44,381 nt of DNA from Actinomycetota bacterium (GTDB taxonomy: Bacteria; Actinomycetota; Actinomycetes; S36-B12). The position numbers and the translations under genes are program-made. The stretch's first letter is position 1; every line of letters starts with the position of its first letter. Of this stretch, positions 11,313 to 20,458 are shown piece after piece. Below the pieces are notes generated by a model that searched no databases, was not told the origin of the DNA, and saw only the letters and a program-made list of their open reading frames with translations. The stretch lies in assembly GCA_030645615.1 (NCBI GenBank), contig JAUSNB010000035.1:160987-205367 (forward strand), read 5' to 3'.

Positions 11313-11696
11313 CTAGACGTCGAGGTCGTCCGCGACGGCCCGAAGGACCGCGGCGACCTTCTGGGCGCCGGCGTCGGCCGGGTACTTGCCCTTGCGCAGG
11401 TGGTTCGAGACCCCGTCGAGGAGCTTGATGAGGTCCTCGATGATGACAGCCATGTCATCGGCGGGCTTGCGCGAGCCCTTGACGACCGACGGGGCAGCCG
11501 CAAGGACGGAAAGCGAGAGAGCCTGCTTGCCACGGCGTCCGTCGACCACGCCGAACTCGACCTTGGTGCCCGGCTTGAGCGAGGGGACGCCCGCGGGCAG
11601 GGTCGACACGTGCACGAACACGTCGTCGCCCTCGTCCGAGGTGATGAACCCGAAGCCCTTCTCCGAGTCGTACCACTTCACGGTTCCCGTTGGCAC
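11313..11696 (-). CDS. Cold-shock domain protein with C-terminal extension
   Basis: This is a nucleic-acid chaperone of the CspA/CspB fold. Residues 1-68 form the cold-shock domain with RNP1 (KGFGFI) and RNP2 (VFVHVS). A further 58 residues or so, helical and ending in VAAVLRAVADDLDV, follow; this long form occurs in the actinobacterial lineage near DUF3027. I chose GTG 11696 (VPTGTVKWYDSEKGF) because GTGAGG precedes it at good spacing and the typical protein begins at this point; ATG 11711 would add five residues. Total length is 127 residues. Confidence 0.9.
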   Translation of the reverse strand: MPTGTVKWYDSEKGFGFITSDEGDDVFVHVSTLPAGVPSLKPGTKVEFGVVDGRRGKQALSLSVLAAAPSVVKGSRKPADDMAVIIEDLIKLLDGVSNHLRKGKYPADAGAQKVAAVLRAVADDLDV

Positions 11697-11826
11697 GGCA
11701 GCCTCACCCACATCACTCGCGATCGAACGACGAGTCAGCCGGCGTCCGGCACGGGAAAGCCCCGCGCCCGAGAAGGCTACCGTCCCTGCCGCCCTTCACC
11801 CCACCGTGCCCTGAGAGGCTTGCCCC

Positions 11827-12042
11827 ATGAGCACCGCCTCCTCGGCCGATCGCGTCCTTCGTGCGGGCGTTGCCGTGACGGTGGTGGGGCTGGCCTTCAC
11901 CCTGGTGGCGATCCTCCCCCTAGTCTTCCCGGGGATATCCCTGCCTGGAGCCATGTGGTTCCTGTCCATGCTCACCGGCGTGGGCCTGGTCATCGTCTTC
12001 GTCGGGCTCGCCCTTGGGTCGCGGACGCGGCGCACGCGATGA
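11827..12042 (+). CDS. Small two-helix membrane protein
   Basis: This 71-residue protein has two clear hydrophobic helices (VAVTVVGLAFTLVAILPLVF and FLSMLTGVGLVIVFVGLAL) and a basic GSRTRRTR tail, so both ends likely face the cytoplasm. Its TGA overlaps the ATG of the helicase-associated gene (ATGA), implying translational coupling. Similar small membrane proteins sit in the same place in other actinobacteria. No function is known. Confidence 0.75.
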   Translation: MSTASSADRVLRAGVAVTVVGLAFTLVAILPLVFPGISLPGAMWFLSMLTGVGLVIVFVGLALGSRTRRTR

Positions 12043-14096
12043 CGGTCCGGGCGCCACGCAGCCTCGCCGACGACCTGCGCCAGCGTGATGACGCCGCCCT
12101 CTCCCGACTGCTGCGGGTGCGTCCCGACCTCGTCCGCCCGGTGCCGTCCGACCTCACCGCCCTCGCCACCCGGGCGACGACCGCCCCGTCGGTAGCCCGG
12201 TTCATCGACGGACTGGATGCGCTCCGCCTGCACGTGCTGCGGATCGCTGCCGCGCAGTCCGCGCACGACCCCACGACAGACGAGGCGATCCTCTCCGCTG
12301 CAGGCATGGGCCTGGGCGACGACGGCCACGAGGCGGTGGTCGCGGCACTGGCCGATGCCGTCGATGCGGCCCTCGTCTGGGGCACGCCCCGGGCGCGCCA
12401 CGTCGTGCACGCCGTGCGGGACCTCATCGGTGCTTCACCCGCGCCGATCTGGCCCCCGCCACAGGCGCGGCTGACGGCCGCACTGGCTCAGGCGGACGTC
12501 GACGCCCAGGGGGCACTGCACGCGCGGGAGACTCTGGGGCTGGTCCGCGACCTGCTGGATGACTGGTCTGCCCACCCCCCGGGCGTGCTGCGATCGGGCG
12601 GGCTGTCCCTGCGAGACTTCGCCGCTGCCCGCCGCCGCCTGCATGCGGACTGGCCGCGCACGGCGCTCGTCATCGAGGTCGCGCATGCTGCGCGACTGGT
12701 CGCCGACGATCACGACGACCCCCCGCACTGGATACCCACCGACCACTTCGACGGCTGGCTGGCACAGCACACCGCGGAGCAGTGGACCGCCCTTGTACGC
12801 GCCTGGCTGGCCCTGCCGCGCCTGGCATCGGTGGCCGACGAGCGGACCCAGGTCCTGTCGCCCGACCGGGACCGCGGGGCCATCCCCGTGCTCCGCCGGC
12901 AAGTGCTGGACATCCTCGTCGCTGCCCCGCCGGGCAGCGCAGTGTCGGCGGAGAGCACCCAGCAGGTCCTGGACTTCCGGCAGCCGCGCCGGGCCGGCGA
13001 ACTCCGGCAACTCACGGTGGAGGCCACCCTCCGCGAGGCGGCCGACCTCGGCCTGACTGCCGGCGGGGCATTGAGCACCGCTGGACGCCTCCTGCTGTCG
13101 CCCGCCGACGGCGGCACGACCCGGGCCCAGGACAAGGAGGTGGCGGCAGCCCTGAGCGGTGCGCTGCCCGAGGACCTCAACCACGTAGTGATCCAGGCAG
13201 ACCTCACGATCGTGGCGCCAGGCCCGCTGGTCGCCCATGTGGCCCGCACGATGCGGCTCCTCGCGGATGTCGAGTCACGGGGCCACGCCACCGTCTACCG
13301 GATCAGCGAGGACTCGATCCGCCGCGCGCTGGATGCGGGGTGGGATGCCGCCTCGATCCACTCTCATCTCGCGGACATCTCGCGGACGCCGATCCCGCAG
13401 CCGCTCAGCTACCTCGTGGACGACGTGGCCCGCAGGCACGGTGCCGTGCGCATCGGCGGGGGGCTGGGCTACGCGCGATGCGACAACCCCGAAACCCTGG
13501 CCGCGATCCTCGGCGACCGTCGCTTGCGGCCCCTCGGCCTGCATCGGATCGCCGATACCGTCCTCATGTCCCAGGCGCCGGCGCGCGAGCTCGTCGAGGC
13601 GCTGCGAGCGGCCGGGTACGCACCCGCCGCAGAGTCCCCCGACGGCCAGGTCATCATCCGGGGACCTGGGGACCGGCGCACACGTGCACCGCGCACCGCC
13701 CTCGTCACCGTGCGGCGCACGCCCGAGGAGACCCTCGTCAACGCTGCGGTGCGGTCGCTCCGCGCGGGTGACCGCGCCACCAGGCACGGTGGCACGACAG
13801 CAGGCCCCGCGGGATCGGTCGACCTGCCCTCACTGAGCGCGGCCGCGATCGTCTCCCGGCTCCGCTCGGCCACGGCCGACACCCGGCCGGTGTGGATCGG
13901 CTACGCCGACACCGATGGCACGGTGACCCAGCAGGTAGTGGATCCGATCCGAGTCGCGGCCGGAGTGCTCACGGCTTTCGACCACCGCACTGAGCAGGTT
14001 CGGCAGTTCGCCGTGTCGCGGGTCACCGGCATCGCCGACCTGCCGACGCTGGACCAGATCCCGTCCCAGGATGAAGCACCCACGCCGTCCGGCTGA
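12039..14096 (+). CDS. Helicase-associated protein with C-terminal WYL-type domain (Rv0862c type)
   Basis: This 685-residue protein resembles the helicase C-terminal-domain/XPB-Ssl2-like family found beside the XPB helicase gene in Mycobacterium. The N-terminal two thirds are helical winged-helix-like repeats; residues from about 370 to 480 include [40 protein letters not shown] and the [18 protein letters not shown] block characteristic of the family. Residues about 605-665 ([22 protein letters not shown], then [20 protein letters not shown]) look like a WYL sensor domain. There are no Walker motifs, so it is not itself a helicase. The start ATG 12039 overlaps the preceding gene. The usual XPB helicase gene does not follow here. 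Confidence 0.85.
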   Translation: MTVRAPRSLADDLRQRDDAALSRLLRVRPDLVRPVPSDLTALATRATTAPSVARFIDGLDALRLHVLRIAAAQSAHDPTTDEAILSAAGMGLGDDGHEAVVAALADAVDAALVWGTPRARHVVHAVRDLIGASPAPIWPPPQARLTAALAQADVDAQGALHARETLGLVRDLLDDWSAHPPGVLRSGGLSLRDFAAARRRLHADWPRTALVIEVAHAARLVADDHDDPPHWIPTDHFDGWLAQHTAEQWTALVRAWLALPRLASVADERTQVLSPDRDRGAIPVLRRQVLDILVAAPPGSAVSAESTQQVLDFRQPRRAGELRQLTVEATLREAADLGLTAGGALSTAGRLLLSPADGGTTRAQDKEVAAALSGALPEDLNHVVIQADLTIVAPGPLVAHVARTMRLLADVESRGHATVYRISEDSIRRALDAGWDAASIHSHLADISRTPIPQPLSYLVDDVARRHGAVRIGGGLGYARCDNPETLAAILGDRRLRPLGLHRIADTVLMSQAPARELVEALRAAGYAPAAESPDGQVIIRGPGDRRTRAPRTALVTVRRTPEETLVNAAVRSLRAGDRATRHGGTTAGPAGSVDLPSLSAAAIVSRLRSATADTRPVWIGYADTDGTVTQQVVDPIRVAAGVLTAFDHRTEQVRQFAVSRVTGIADLPTLDQIPSQDEAPTPSG

Positions 14097-14139
14097 GGGC
14101 GACGATGAGCCGCACGGAGCGACGAAGGGTGCGGAACTC

Positions 14140-14880
14140 ATGGGACTGCTCGAGGGACAGGTCGGGGTCGTCACGGGCGGGGGGCAGGGCATCGGCTTCG
14201 CCATCGCTGAGCGACTCGTGGCCGAAGGCGCTCGTGTCGTGCTCGGCGATATCGACCTAGCGGCGGCCGAGGCCGCCGCAGGCCGCCTCGGCGGGCCGGG
14301 CATTGCACTAGCGCGGCGCTGCGATGTCGTCGCAGCGGACGAGGTCGACGCCCTGGTCACGGCGGCGGTCGAGCACTTCGGTGCCGTCGACGTCATGGTC
14401 AACAACGCAGGCATCGCCAGGGACGCCACCATGCGCAAGATGACCGAGGCCGATTTCGACCAGGTCATCGCCGTGCACCTCAAGGGCTGCTGGAACGGCA
14501 CCCGGCTGGCGGGGGCACGCATGCGCGAGCGCGGGTCCGGATCGATCGTGAATATGTCTTCAATCTCGGGCAAGGTCGGCTTCTTCGGCCAGACCAACTA
14601 CTCGGCGGCCAAGGCGGGAATCGTGGGCCTCACCAAGGCGGCCGCGAAGGAGCTGGCTTCATCAGGCGTGCGGGTGAACGCCATCCAGCCGGGCCTGATC
14701 AGGACGGCCATGACCGAGGCGATGCCGCAGGAGATCTGGGACCAGAAACTGGCGGAGGTCCCGATGCTGCGTGCCGGCGAACCGGAGGAGGTAGCCTCGG
14801 TCGTGGCATTCCTGGCGAGCGATCTGGCCAGCTACCTGACCGGCACGGTGATCGAGGTCACGGGCGGCCGCTACATGTAA
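14140..14880 (+). CDS. SDR oxidoreductase, 3-oxoacyl-ACP/CoA reductase (FabG) type
   Basis: This NAD(P)-dependent short-chain dehydrogenase has 246 residues, the classic FabG length. It has the cofactor loop [18 protein letters not shown], and the catalytic Ser141, Tyr154 and Lys158 in SSISG and [22 protein letters not shown] and the C-terminal VTGGRYM complete the fold. Start ATG 14140 gives the normal N-terminus [13 protein letters not shown]; the longer frame is not needed. It abuts the acyl-CoA synthetase gene tail to tail with no gap. The likely substrate is a 3-oxo or hydroxyacyl thioester within the catabolic region, but the family is broad. Confidence 0.85.
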   Translation: MGLLEGQVGVVTGGGQGIGFAIAERLVAEGARVVLGDIDLAAAEAAAGRLGGPGIALARRCDVVAADEVDALVTAAVEHFGAVDVMVNNAGIARDATMRKMTEADFDQVIAVHLKGCWNGTRLAGARMRERGSGSIVNMSSISGKVGFFGQTNYSAAKAGIVGLTKAAAKELASSGVRVNAIQPGLIRTAMTEAMPQEIWDQKLAEVPMLRAGEPEEVASVVAFLASDLASYLTGTVIEVTGGRYM

Positions 14881-16437
14881 TCAGCCGTCGTCCTTCGCAA
14901 GGCCCTCCGCCAGCCGGCGGCGCAGCGCGTACTTCTCGATCTTCCCCGTGCTCGTCTTCGGAAGGTCCGCGAACACGATCCGCTTGGGTGCCTTGAAGTG
15001 AGTCATGCGCCCCCGAGCCCAGTCGATGAGCTCCTGCTCTGACGGCGCAGTGCCCGGTCGCACCGTGACGAATGCCACCGGCACTTCGCCCCAGCGGTCG
15101 TCCTGACCGGCGATCACGGCGACCTCCGCGACGTCGGGGTGCCCGGCCAGGACCTGCTCGACCTCGATCGAGCTGATGTTCTCACCGCCGCTGATGATGA
15201 TGTCCTTCGAGCGGTCCTTCAACTCGATCATGCCGTCGGGATGCCACACCGCGAGATCCCCAGTGTGGAACCACCCGCCCGCGTAGGAGGACTGGGTCTG
15301 CTCGGGATCTTCGAAGTACCCGAGGGTGACGTTGTTCCCGCGCAGCCACACCTCTCCCATCGTCTCCGAGTCCCGAGGCACGAGTTCCCCGTCCGGACCG
15401 ACGACGGCAAGGGGTTGTCCGACGATGTTCGGCCCGCCCTGCCTGGCCTTGAGCCTGGCCCGCTGGTCATCCGGGAGCGCGTCCCACTCGGCATACCAAG
15501 GTGACACGACGGTCGGTCCGAACGTCTCCGTGAGGCCGTAGAGGTGCGTGACGTCGAATCCGAGCGCCTCCATCGTCGCGAGGAGAGTCGGCGAAGGCGG
15601 GGAGCCGCCCGTCGCCACCGTGACCCTCGTGGTCAGCGGGGCTGCCTCGGGTGCCCGGGCAAGGTCGCCCAGCACGATCGGCGCGGCGCACAAAGCGTTC
15701 ACCCCTTCTTCGCGGATCAACCGCCAGGTCTCGCTTGGCAGCACCTTCCGGCTGCAGACCTGGGTTCCCCCCGCCGCCACCACGGCCCACGGGAAGGTCC
15801 AGCCGTTGCAGTGGAACATCGGAAGCGTCCACAGGTAGACGGAATCCGTGCCAAGTCCCATGTGGAAGGCCATGGCCACGGACTGCAGGTATGCCCCACG
15901 GTGGGGGTACATGACGCCCTTCGGTCGCCCGGTCGTTCCGCTCGTGTAGTTCATCGACACGAGCGACCGCTCGTCCGTCACCGGAATCATGAGGGGCGGC
16001 GCCGACTGCGCCAGCGCCGCGAACGCGCCTTCGGAGTAGACGGGGACTGCGAGGTCCGACACCTTTTCCAGGAGGGTCTCGTCGACAATCGCGAACCTGG
16101 CCCCGCTGTGGGCGACGATCGCTGCTAGCTCGGGTCCGGCCAGCCTGGTGTTCAGCGCAACGAGGACGGCCCCCGCCATAGGGACGCTGTAGTGCGCCTT
16201 GAGGAGCAGGGAACTGTTCGGGGCGAGCACCGCGACTCGATCACCGGGGCGGACGCCCAGGCCCGCAAGGGCACCTGCCTGGCGCATGCATTCCTCGAGC
16301 AGTTCGGCGTAGGTCAGGCGGGCCGGCCCGTCGACGACCGCGGGGCGGGACCCGTGGACCACGGCAGCCCTCCGCAAGTGGTCGATCGGCGTCAATGGCG
16401 CGAACGAGGCTGAGTCGAACAACGTCGGCCGGGTCAT
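14881..16437 (-). CDS. AMP-forming acyl-CoA synthetase
   Basis: This enzyme activates a carboxylic acid to its CoA thioester through an acyl-adenylate. It has 518 residues from ATG 16437. Key elements: SMNYTSGTTGRPKGV (P-loop), the HCNGWTF motif, VATGGSPPSP, HLYGLTETFGPT, WFHTGDLAVWHPDG, ELKDRSKDIIISGGENISS and the catalytic Lys in KTSTGKIEKY. The HCNGW and GGSPPSP sequences place it near medium/long-chain or acrylate-type ligases such as AlkK/DmdB. It is translationally coupled to the upstream cupin gene (ATGA overlap), so the acid is likely a product or partner of that enzyme. Confidence 0.92.
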   Translation of the reverse strand: MTRPTLFDSASFAPLTPIDHLRRAAVVHGSRPAVVDGPARLTYAELLEECMRQAGALAGLGVRPGDRVAVLAPNSSLLLKAHYSVPMAGAVLVALNTRLAGPELAAIVAHSGARFAIVDETLLEKVSDLAVPVYSEGAFAALAQSAPPLMIPVTDERSLVSMNYTSGTTGRPKGVMYPHRGAYLQSVAMAFHMGLGTDSVYLWTLPMFHCNGWTFPWAVVAAGGTQVCSRKVLPSETWRLIREEGVNALCAAPIVLGDLARAPEAAPLTTRVTVATGGSPPSPTLLATMEALGFDVTHLYGLTETFGPTVVSPWYAEWDALPDDQRARLKARQGGPNIVGQPLAVVGPDGELVPRDSETMGEVWLRGNNVTLGYFEDPEQTQSSYAGGWFHTGDLAVWHPDGMIELKDRSKDIIISGGENISSIEVEQVLAGHPDVAEVAVIAGQDDRWGEVPVAFVTVRPGTAPSEQELIDWARGRMTHFKAPKRIVFADLPKTSTGKIEKYALRRRLAEGLAKDDG

Positions 16438-16955
16438 CGGATGAACTGGTCGGCGAAGCCGGCCCCGAGCCCTGCTGCTTCGTAGTGCCGCCGTGCCGCG
16501 TCCAGCTTGGTGAACACGTCCTCTACGCCGGTCGCGGTGCCGTCCGGCTCGACGTAGATGTACGCGCCAGTGACGTGGAACAGCGTGACCATCTCCGTGA
16601 CTCCGTCGGGGACCACAAGCGTGTGGATGTCGCCGGGAGGCTCGTAGGAGTAACCACCAGCCTCGGCCCACCAGTCGTGCTCGAGGTAGTGCCACCTGCC
16701 CCGAAGGGTCAATGCGTGGACGGGTCCGGCATGCCGGTGCCGCGACAGGACGCCCGATCGTCGCACGCGAAGGAGATTAACGAAGTAGCCGTTGCTGACA
16801 GAGAGAAGCAGCGGGCGAAACCAGACATCCGGGGACTGCGGCACCCAGAGGCTCTCGTCGCCGTCGAGATCCAGCGCGCCGAGGATGACGAGGTCGTCAG
16901 CAACCCCGTACGGCTGGTCGCCCGAATACGCGATCGCCGTCTCCCCATCCCGCAT
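16434..16955 (-). CDS. Cupin protein, 2,4'-dihydroxyacetophenone dioxygenase-like
   Basis: This single-domain metal cupin has 173 residues from ATG 16955. The metal-site motif appears as GVLSRHRHAGPVHALTLRGRWH, with H-x-H and a following His, and the second cupin motif as EPPGDIHTLVVPD. The FxRPLLLSVSNGYFVNLLRVRR approach and the terminal DQFIR are typical of the dihydroxyacetophenone dioxygenase-like family. Members cleave carbon-carbon bonds next to a carbonyl, but many homologues are uncharacterised. Its end overlaps the acyl-CoA synthetase start, so cleavage to an acid followed by CoA activation is a reasonable inference. The start site is uncertain because the ribosome-binding site is weak. 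Confidence 0.78.
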   Translation of the reverse strand: MRDGETAIAYSGDQPYGVADDLVILGALDLDGDESLWVPQSPDVWFRPLLLSVSNGYFVNLLRVRRSGVLSRHRHAGPVHALTLRGRWHYLEHDWWAEAGGYSYEPPGDIHTLVVPDGVTEMVTLFHVTGAYIYVEPDGTATGVEDVFTKLDAARRHYEAAGLGAGFADQFIR

Positions 16956-16992
16956 GCCGCTGAGTGTCGCGCGCCGGACCCACAGGCCGACG

Positions 16993-17007
16993 TGTCGGAA
17001 TGGGACA
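16993..17007. promoter_or_regulatory. Candidate regulator box in divergent promoter (TGTC-N7-GACA)
   Basis: The sequence TGTCGGAATGGGACA has a palindromic TGTC/GACA frame and lies in the 155-base divergent region between the cupin and ADP-forming synthetase genes. The opposite strand reads TGTCCCA at one end, the same heptamer found at 24762-24768 and 33080-33086. Its assignment to the AcoR-like regulator is inference. Confidence 0.4.
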
Positions 17008-17110
17008 TCCGAGCGAGGGTCCCCGCCGTCATGATCGGCGGGGCGGCCGCCGAGGCATGCCCGCCAGCACGTCGCCAGAACGTCATCACGCGCGCAGAGG
17101 TGGTCACCCG

Positions 17111-19210
17111 ATGAGCCCGGCCGCACTGTCCTACCTCCATTCGCCCTCGTCCGTCGCGGTGATCGGCGCCTCGGATGATCCCGACAAGATCGGCGGCAGG
17201 CCGATCGCATTCATGCAGCGGTTCGGGTTCAAGGGGACGATCCTCCCCGTGAACCCGTCGCGGGCGACCGTCCAGGGCCTCCCCGCGTACCCCGACGTCG
17301 CCTCGCTGCCGATGGTCCCCGACGTCGCGCTGATCGCCGTCCCCGGCGAGGCCGCGATCCAGGCCGTGCACGCGTGCACAGAGCGCGGTGTCCAGGGGGC
17401 CGTCATCATGGCCTCGGGATTTGGCGAGACCGGCCGCCCGGAAGACCTCGAGCGGCAGCAGCGCATGGTCTCCGAGGCACGGTCGGCCGGGATGCGGATC
17501 GTCGGGCCCAACTCGCAGGGCCTCGCCAACTTCGGCACGGGGACGATCCTGAGCTTCTCGACGATGTTCGTCGAGCAGGAACCCATGGACGGCCCCATCG
17601 GCATCGTGAGCCAGAGCGGAGCGATGTGCTCGATCCCCTACGGATTGCTGAGGCGTCGCGGGCTCGGGGTCCGCTACGTGCACGGCACGGGGAACGACGC
17701 GGACCTCGGTGTCGGCGATATCGCCGAGGCCGTGCTCGACGACCCGGACATTCGCCTGCTCCTGCTGTACCTGGAGGACATCCGCGATCCCGGCGCTCTC
17801 GAGCGCACCGCCCAGAAGGCCCTCGAGCGCGAGATCCCCGTCGTGGCGATGATGGGTGGTCGCAGCGCCGACGGCCGACGGGCGGCCGCCTCGCACACCG
17901 GGGCCTTGGCCAACGAGCAACGGGTCGTCGACGCGTTCTTCAAGCGCACGGGCATCTGGCGTGCCCGCACGATGTCAGGCTTGGTCGACACCGCGCACCT
18001 GTACCTCCAGGACTGGCGGCCGAGGGGCCGACGCCTGGCAATCGTCAGCAACTCAGGAGCCATCTGCGTGCTCGGTGCGGACGCTGCCGCCGACGCAGAC
18101 CTGTCGGTCACGACCTTCGAGCCGGCCACGACGGACGCGCTCACCGAGGTGCTGCCCGCGTTTGCCACGAAGACCAACCCCATCGACATCACGGCCGCCC
18201 TGCTCACCGACAGCAGCCTCTTCGGCAAGGTCCTCCCGCTGCTGGCGGCCGACCGATCAGTCGACGCGTGCTTCATCGGGGTGCCCGTCGCCGGCAAGGG
18301 CTACGACGTGCCCCGCTTCGCCACCGACGCAGCCGCGTTTGCCCAGCGCGACAACATGCCGGTGGTCGTGGCCGCCCCCCAGGAAGTCGTGGCATCGGCA
18401 TTCCGCGACGCCGGACTGGTCGTGTTCGACGACGAGGCGTCCGCCATTGCCGCCCTCGGTCAGTACCTGCATCACCACGAACTGATGGACGCGACCCGAA
18501 GGCTTGGTCCCCTGCAGACCCGCAGAGGCATGCCCGCGAACGACGCCGCCGTGCTGAGCGAGGCAGCGGGACTGGCCTTCCTGCAGGCCCACGGAATCGC
18601 GACCGTCGGCGCAATCGTGTGCGGCGACCCCCAGGCCGCGGCCGAGGCGTTCCGCAGCCTCGGCGGCCAGCCCGTCGCAGTGAAGGGCTGCCCCACCGGA
18701 GCGACGCACAAGAGCGAACTGGGGCTGGTCCGCCTCAAGGTGGCCTCGGCGGCCGATGTCGAGGCTGCCGCGACCGACATGATCGCCACGATGTCAAGGC
18801 TCGGCATCGAGCATGAGGGCGTCCTGGTGGCCCCGATGATCGCTGGGGTCACGGAGGGACTGGTCGGCGCCCATGTCGATCCCGTCTTCGGCCCGGTCAT
18901 CCTGGTCGGCGCCGGCGGCAAGTACGTCGAGGCCCTGGACGACGTGGAAGTGCTCGTGCCGCCGTTCGACGCCGAGACGGCCGAGGCCGCGATCCGCAGG
19001 CTGCGCATCGCGCCCCTCCTTGCCGGTGTCCGCGGCGAACCCGCAACGGACGTGGCGGCGTGGGCGCAGGCGGCGGTGGCCTTGGGGAGCATGATGCTGG
19101 CCGACCCCTCGGTGCTGAGCGTCGACGTGAACCCGTTGATGGTGGGCGCCGCGGTCGGCGAGCCGGCCTTCGGCGCGATCGCCGTTGATGCCGTTGTGGT
19201 ACGCCGCTAA
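17111..19210 (+). CDS. ADP-forming acyl-CoA synthetase (acetate-CoA ligase type)
   Basis: This enzyme makes acyl-CoA from an acid, CoA and ATP with release of ADP and phosphate, through a phosphohistidine. The 699-residue protein joins the CoA-binding domain (VAVIGASDDPDKIGGRPI at the N-terminus), the succinyl-CoA ligase-like domains (GIVSQSGAMCS, the catalytic His262 in SHTGALANEQ) and a C-terminal ATP-grasp domain (VAVKGCPTGATHKSELGLV, HEGVLVAPM, LVGAGGKYVEAL, LSVDVNPLMV). ATG 17111 is the natural start. It is divergent from the cupin/ligase pair. It may also run towards ATP synthesis from a CoA ester. Acyl specificity is unknown. Confidence 0.9.
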   Translation: MSPAALSYLHSPSSVAVIGASDDPDKIGGRPIAFMQRFGFKGTILPVNPSRATVQGLPAYPDVASLPMVPDVALIAVPGEAAIQAVHACTERGVQGAVIMASGFGETGRPEDLERQQRMVSEARSAGMRIVGPNSQGLANFGTGTILSFSTMFVEQEPMDGPIGIVSQSGAMCSIPYGLLRRRGLGVRYVHGTGNDADLGVGDIAEAVLDDPDIRLLLLYLEDIRDPGALERTAQKALEREIPVVAMMGGRSADGRRAAASHTGALANEQRVVDAFFKRTGIWRARTMSGLVDTAHLYLQDWRPRGRRLAIVSNSGAICVLGADAAADADLSVTTFEPATTDALTEVLPAFATKTNPIDITAALLTDSSLFGKVLPLLAADRSVDACFIGVPVAGKGYDVPRFATDAAAFAQRDNMPVVVAAPQEVVASAFRDAGLVVFDDEASAIAALGQYLHHHELMDATRRLGPLQTRRGMPANDAAVLSEAAGLAFLQAHGIATVGAIVCGDPQAAAEAFRSLGGQPVAVKGCPTGATHKSELGLVRLKVASAADVEAAATDMIATMSRLGIEHEGVLVAPMIAGVTEGLVGAHVDPVFGPVILVGAGGKYVEALDDVEVLVPPFDAETAEAAIRRLRIAPLLAGVRGEPATDVAAWAQAAVALGSMMLADPSVLSVDVNPLMVGAAVGEPAFGAIAVDAVVVRR

Positions 19211-19225
19211 CCCCTCCATCCTTCC

Positions 19226-19242
19226 TGTTCCAATGTGGAACA
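19226..19242. promoter_or_regulatory. Perfect 17-bp inverted repeat upstream of the dehydrogenase operon
   Basis: TGTTCCA and TGGAACA form perfect 7-base arms around ATG. It lies 83 bases before the zinc alcohol dehydrogenase start and 15 bases after the previous stop. The arm pattern resembles the TGTCCCA half-sites in other promoters of this region. It is probably an operator or activator site for the operon 19325-23482. Confidence 0.55.
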
Positions 19243-19324
19243 CCCGGCCCACCGGCGTGCCTGCTGAGATGGAGCAGGTTCAGAGCCGTCGTCGGCCCGG
19301 CCACTACGCACCCGGGAGCAGCCC

Positions 19325-20416
19325 GTGAAAGGTCGTCTTGTCGCCCTGGTCGGGCCCGAGCAGGTTGAGTTGCATGAGTACGACCTGCCCGAGATCCCCC
19401 CGGGTGCTGCCCTGCTGAAGGTGCGCCGAGCGAACGTGTGCGGGTCGGACCTGCACATCTGGCATTTCCTCAGCGTGGCCTTCCGCGACATCGTGATGGG
19501 CCATGAGTTCGTCGCTGAGGTCGCGGAGCTGGGCGAGGGGCTGACGACGGATTCCGCGGGCCAGCCCCTGAAGGTGGGAGACCGTGTCGCGGCCGTCTAC
19601 TACCACACGTGCCTCAAGTGCGCGGCCTGCGGACGGGGCGACTTCAGCATGTGCTCCAACGCAGTCGCGTCGATGGGCGCGCCACCGACCAGCCCGCCCC
19701 ACTTCACCGGCGCCTTCGCGACCCACTACTTCCTCAGCCCGGGCCAGTTCTTCTACAAGGTTCCCGATGAGGTCAGCGACGCAGCCGTCGCCGGCGCCAA
19801 CTGCGGGCTCGCACAGATGATGTTCAGCCTGGACAAGGTGGGGGTGCGTCGCGGAACCAACGTCGTCATCCAGGGCGCAGGTGGCCTCGGCCTCTACGCG
19901 GCCGCGGTGGCCAACAGAAGCGGCGCAAATGTCATCGTGGTCGAGCGGGAACCGGTACGCATCGCAGCAGCGCGGCTCTTCGGTGCCCACCACATCGTGG
20001 ACATGAGCGAGCTCACCACGGTCGAGGAGCGCACCCAGCGGATCCTCGACCTCACCAAGGGCATCGGTGCTGACGCCATCATCGAGGTGACCGGTCGGTC
20101 CGAGGCGTTCGCCGAGGCCATCGAGTACGCGCGCGTCGGTGCCAGCATCGCGTCAGTGGGGAACCTCAACGTCGGCGAGAAGTTCGAGCTGAAGTTCGCG
20201 CCCGCATGGATCACGCGCAAGCAACTGCGCATCGTGGGGGTCCTCCGCTACGACCCCTGGTACCTGAGGGACGCGATCCAATTCCTCGCCGACAATGGGG
20301 ACCGGTTTCCCTTCGACGCGCTCACCGACCGGGTCTTCACGATGGATGAGGTCATCGAGGCACTCGAGCTGAGTGAGTCGCGCATCGTGTCACGGGCGGC
20401 GATCATCCCCGTCTAG
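19325..20416 (+). CDS. Zinc-dependent alcohol dehydrogenase (MDR family)
   Basis: This medium-chain dehydrogenase of 363 residues belongs near the threonine/sorbitol dehydrogenase branch. The catalytic zinc ligands are Cys39 in NVCGSDLH and His60-Glu61 in GHEF; the structural zinc site is Cys96, Cys99, Cys102 and Cys110. The dinucleotide loop is GAGGLG, and the following VVEREPV has an acidic residue favouring NAD. GTG 19325 follows GGGAG. It is the first gene of an operon with aldehyde dehydrogenase, thiolase-like and DUF35 genes, so it probably oxidises a secondary alcohol or polyol in that pathway. Confidence 0.88.
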   Translation: MKGRLVALVGPEQVELHEYDLPEIPPGAALLKVRRANVCGSDLHIWHFLSVAFRDIVMGHEFVAEVAELGEGLTTDSAGQPLKVGDRVAAVYYHTCLKCAACGRGDFSMCSNAVASMGAPPTSPPHFTGAFATHYFLSPGQFFYKVPDEVSDAAVAGANCGLAQMMFSLDKVGVRRGTNVVIQGAGGLGLYAAAVANRSGANVIVVEREPVRIAAARLFGAHHIVDMSELTTVEERTQRILDLTKGIGADAIIEVTGRSEAFAEAIEYARVGASIASVGNLNVGEKFELKFAPAWITRKQLRIVGVLRYDPWYLRDAIQFLADNGDRFPFDALTDRVFTMDEVIEALELSESRIVSRAAIIPV

Positions 20417-20458
20417 CCGGGGATTCCAGGCATCACCACACCATCAGGGAAGGCGATC

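Noticed and set aside
17374-18816. 480-codon frame inside the ADP-forming synthetase gene
   Set aside because: Same strand, other frame; the product is Arg/Pro/Gly-rich noise while the real frame has all the family motifs.
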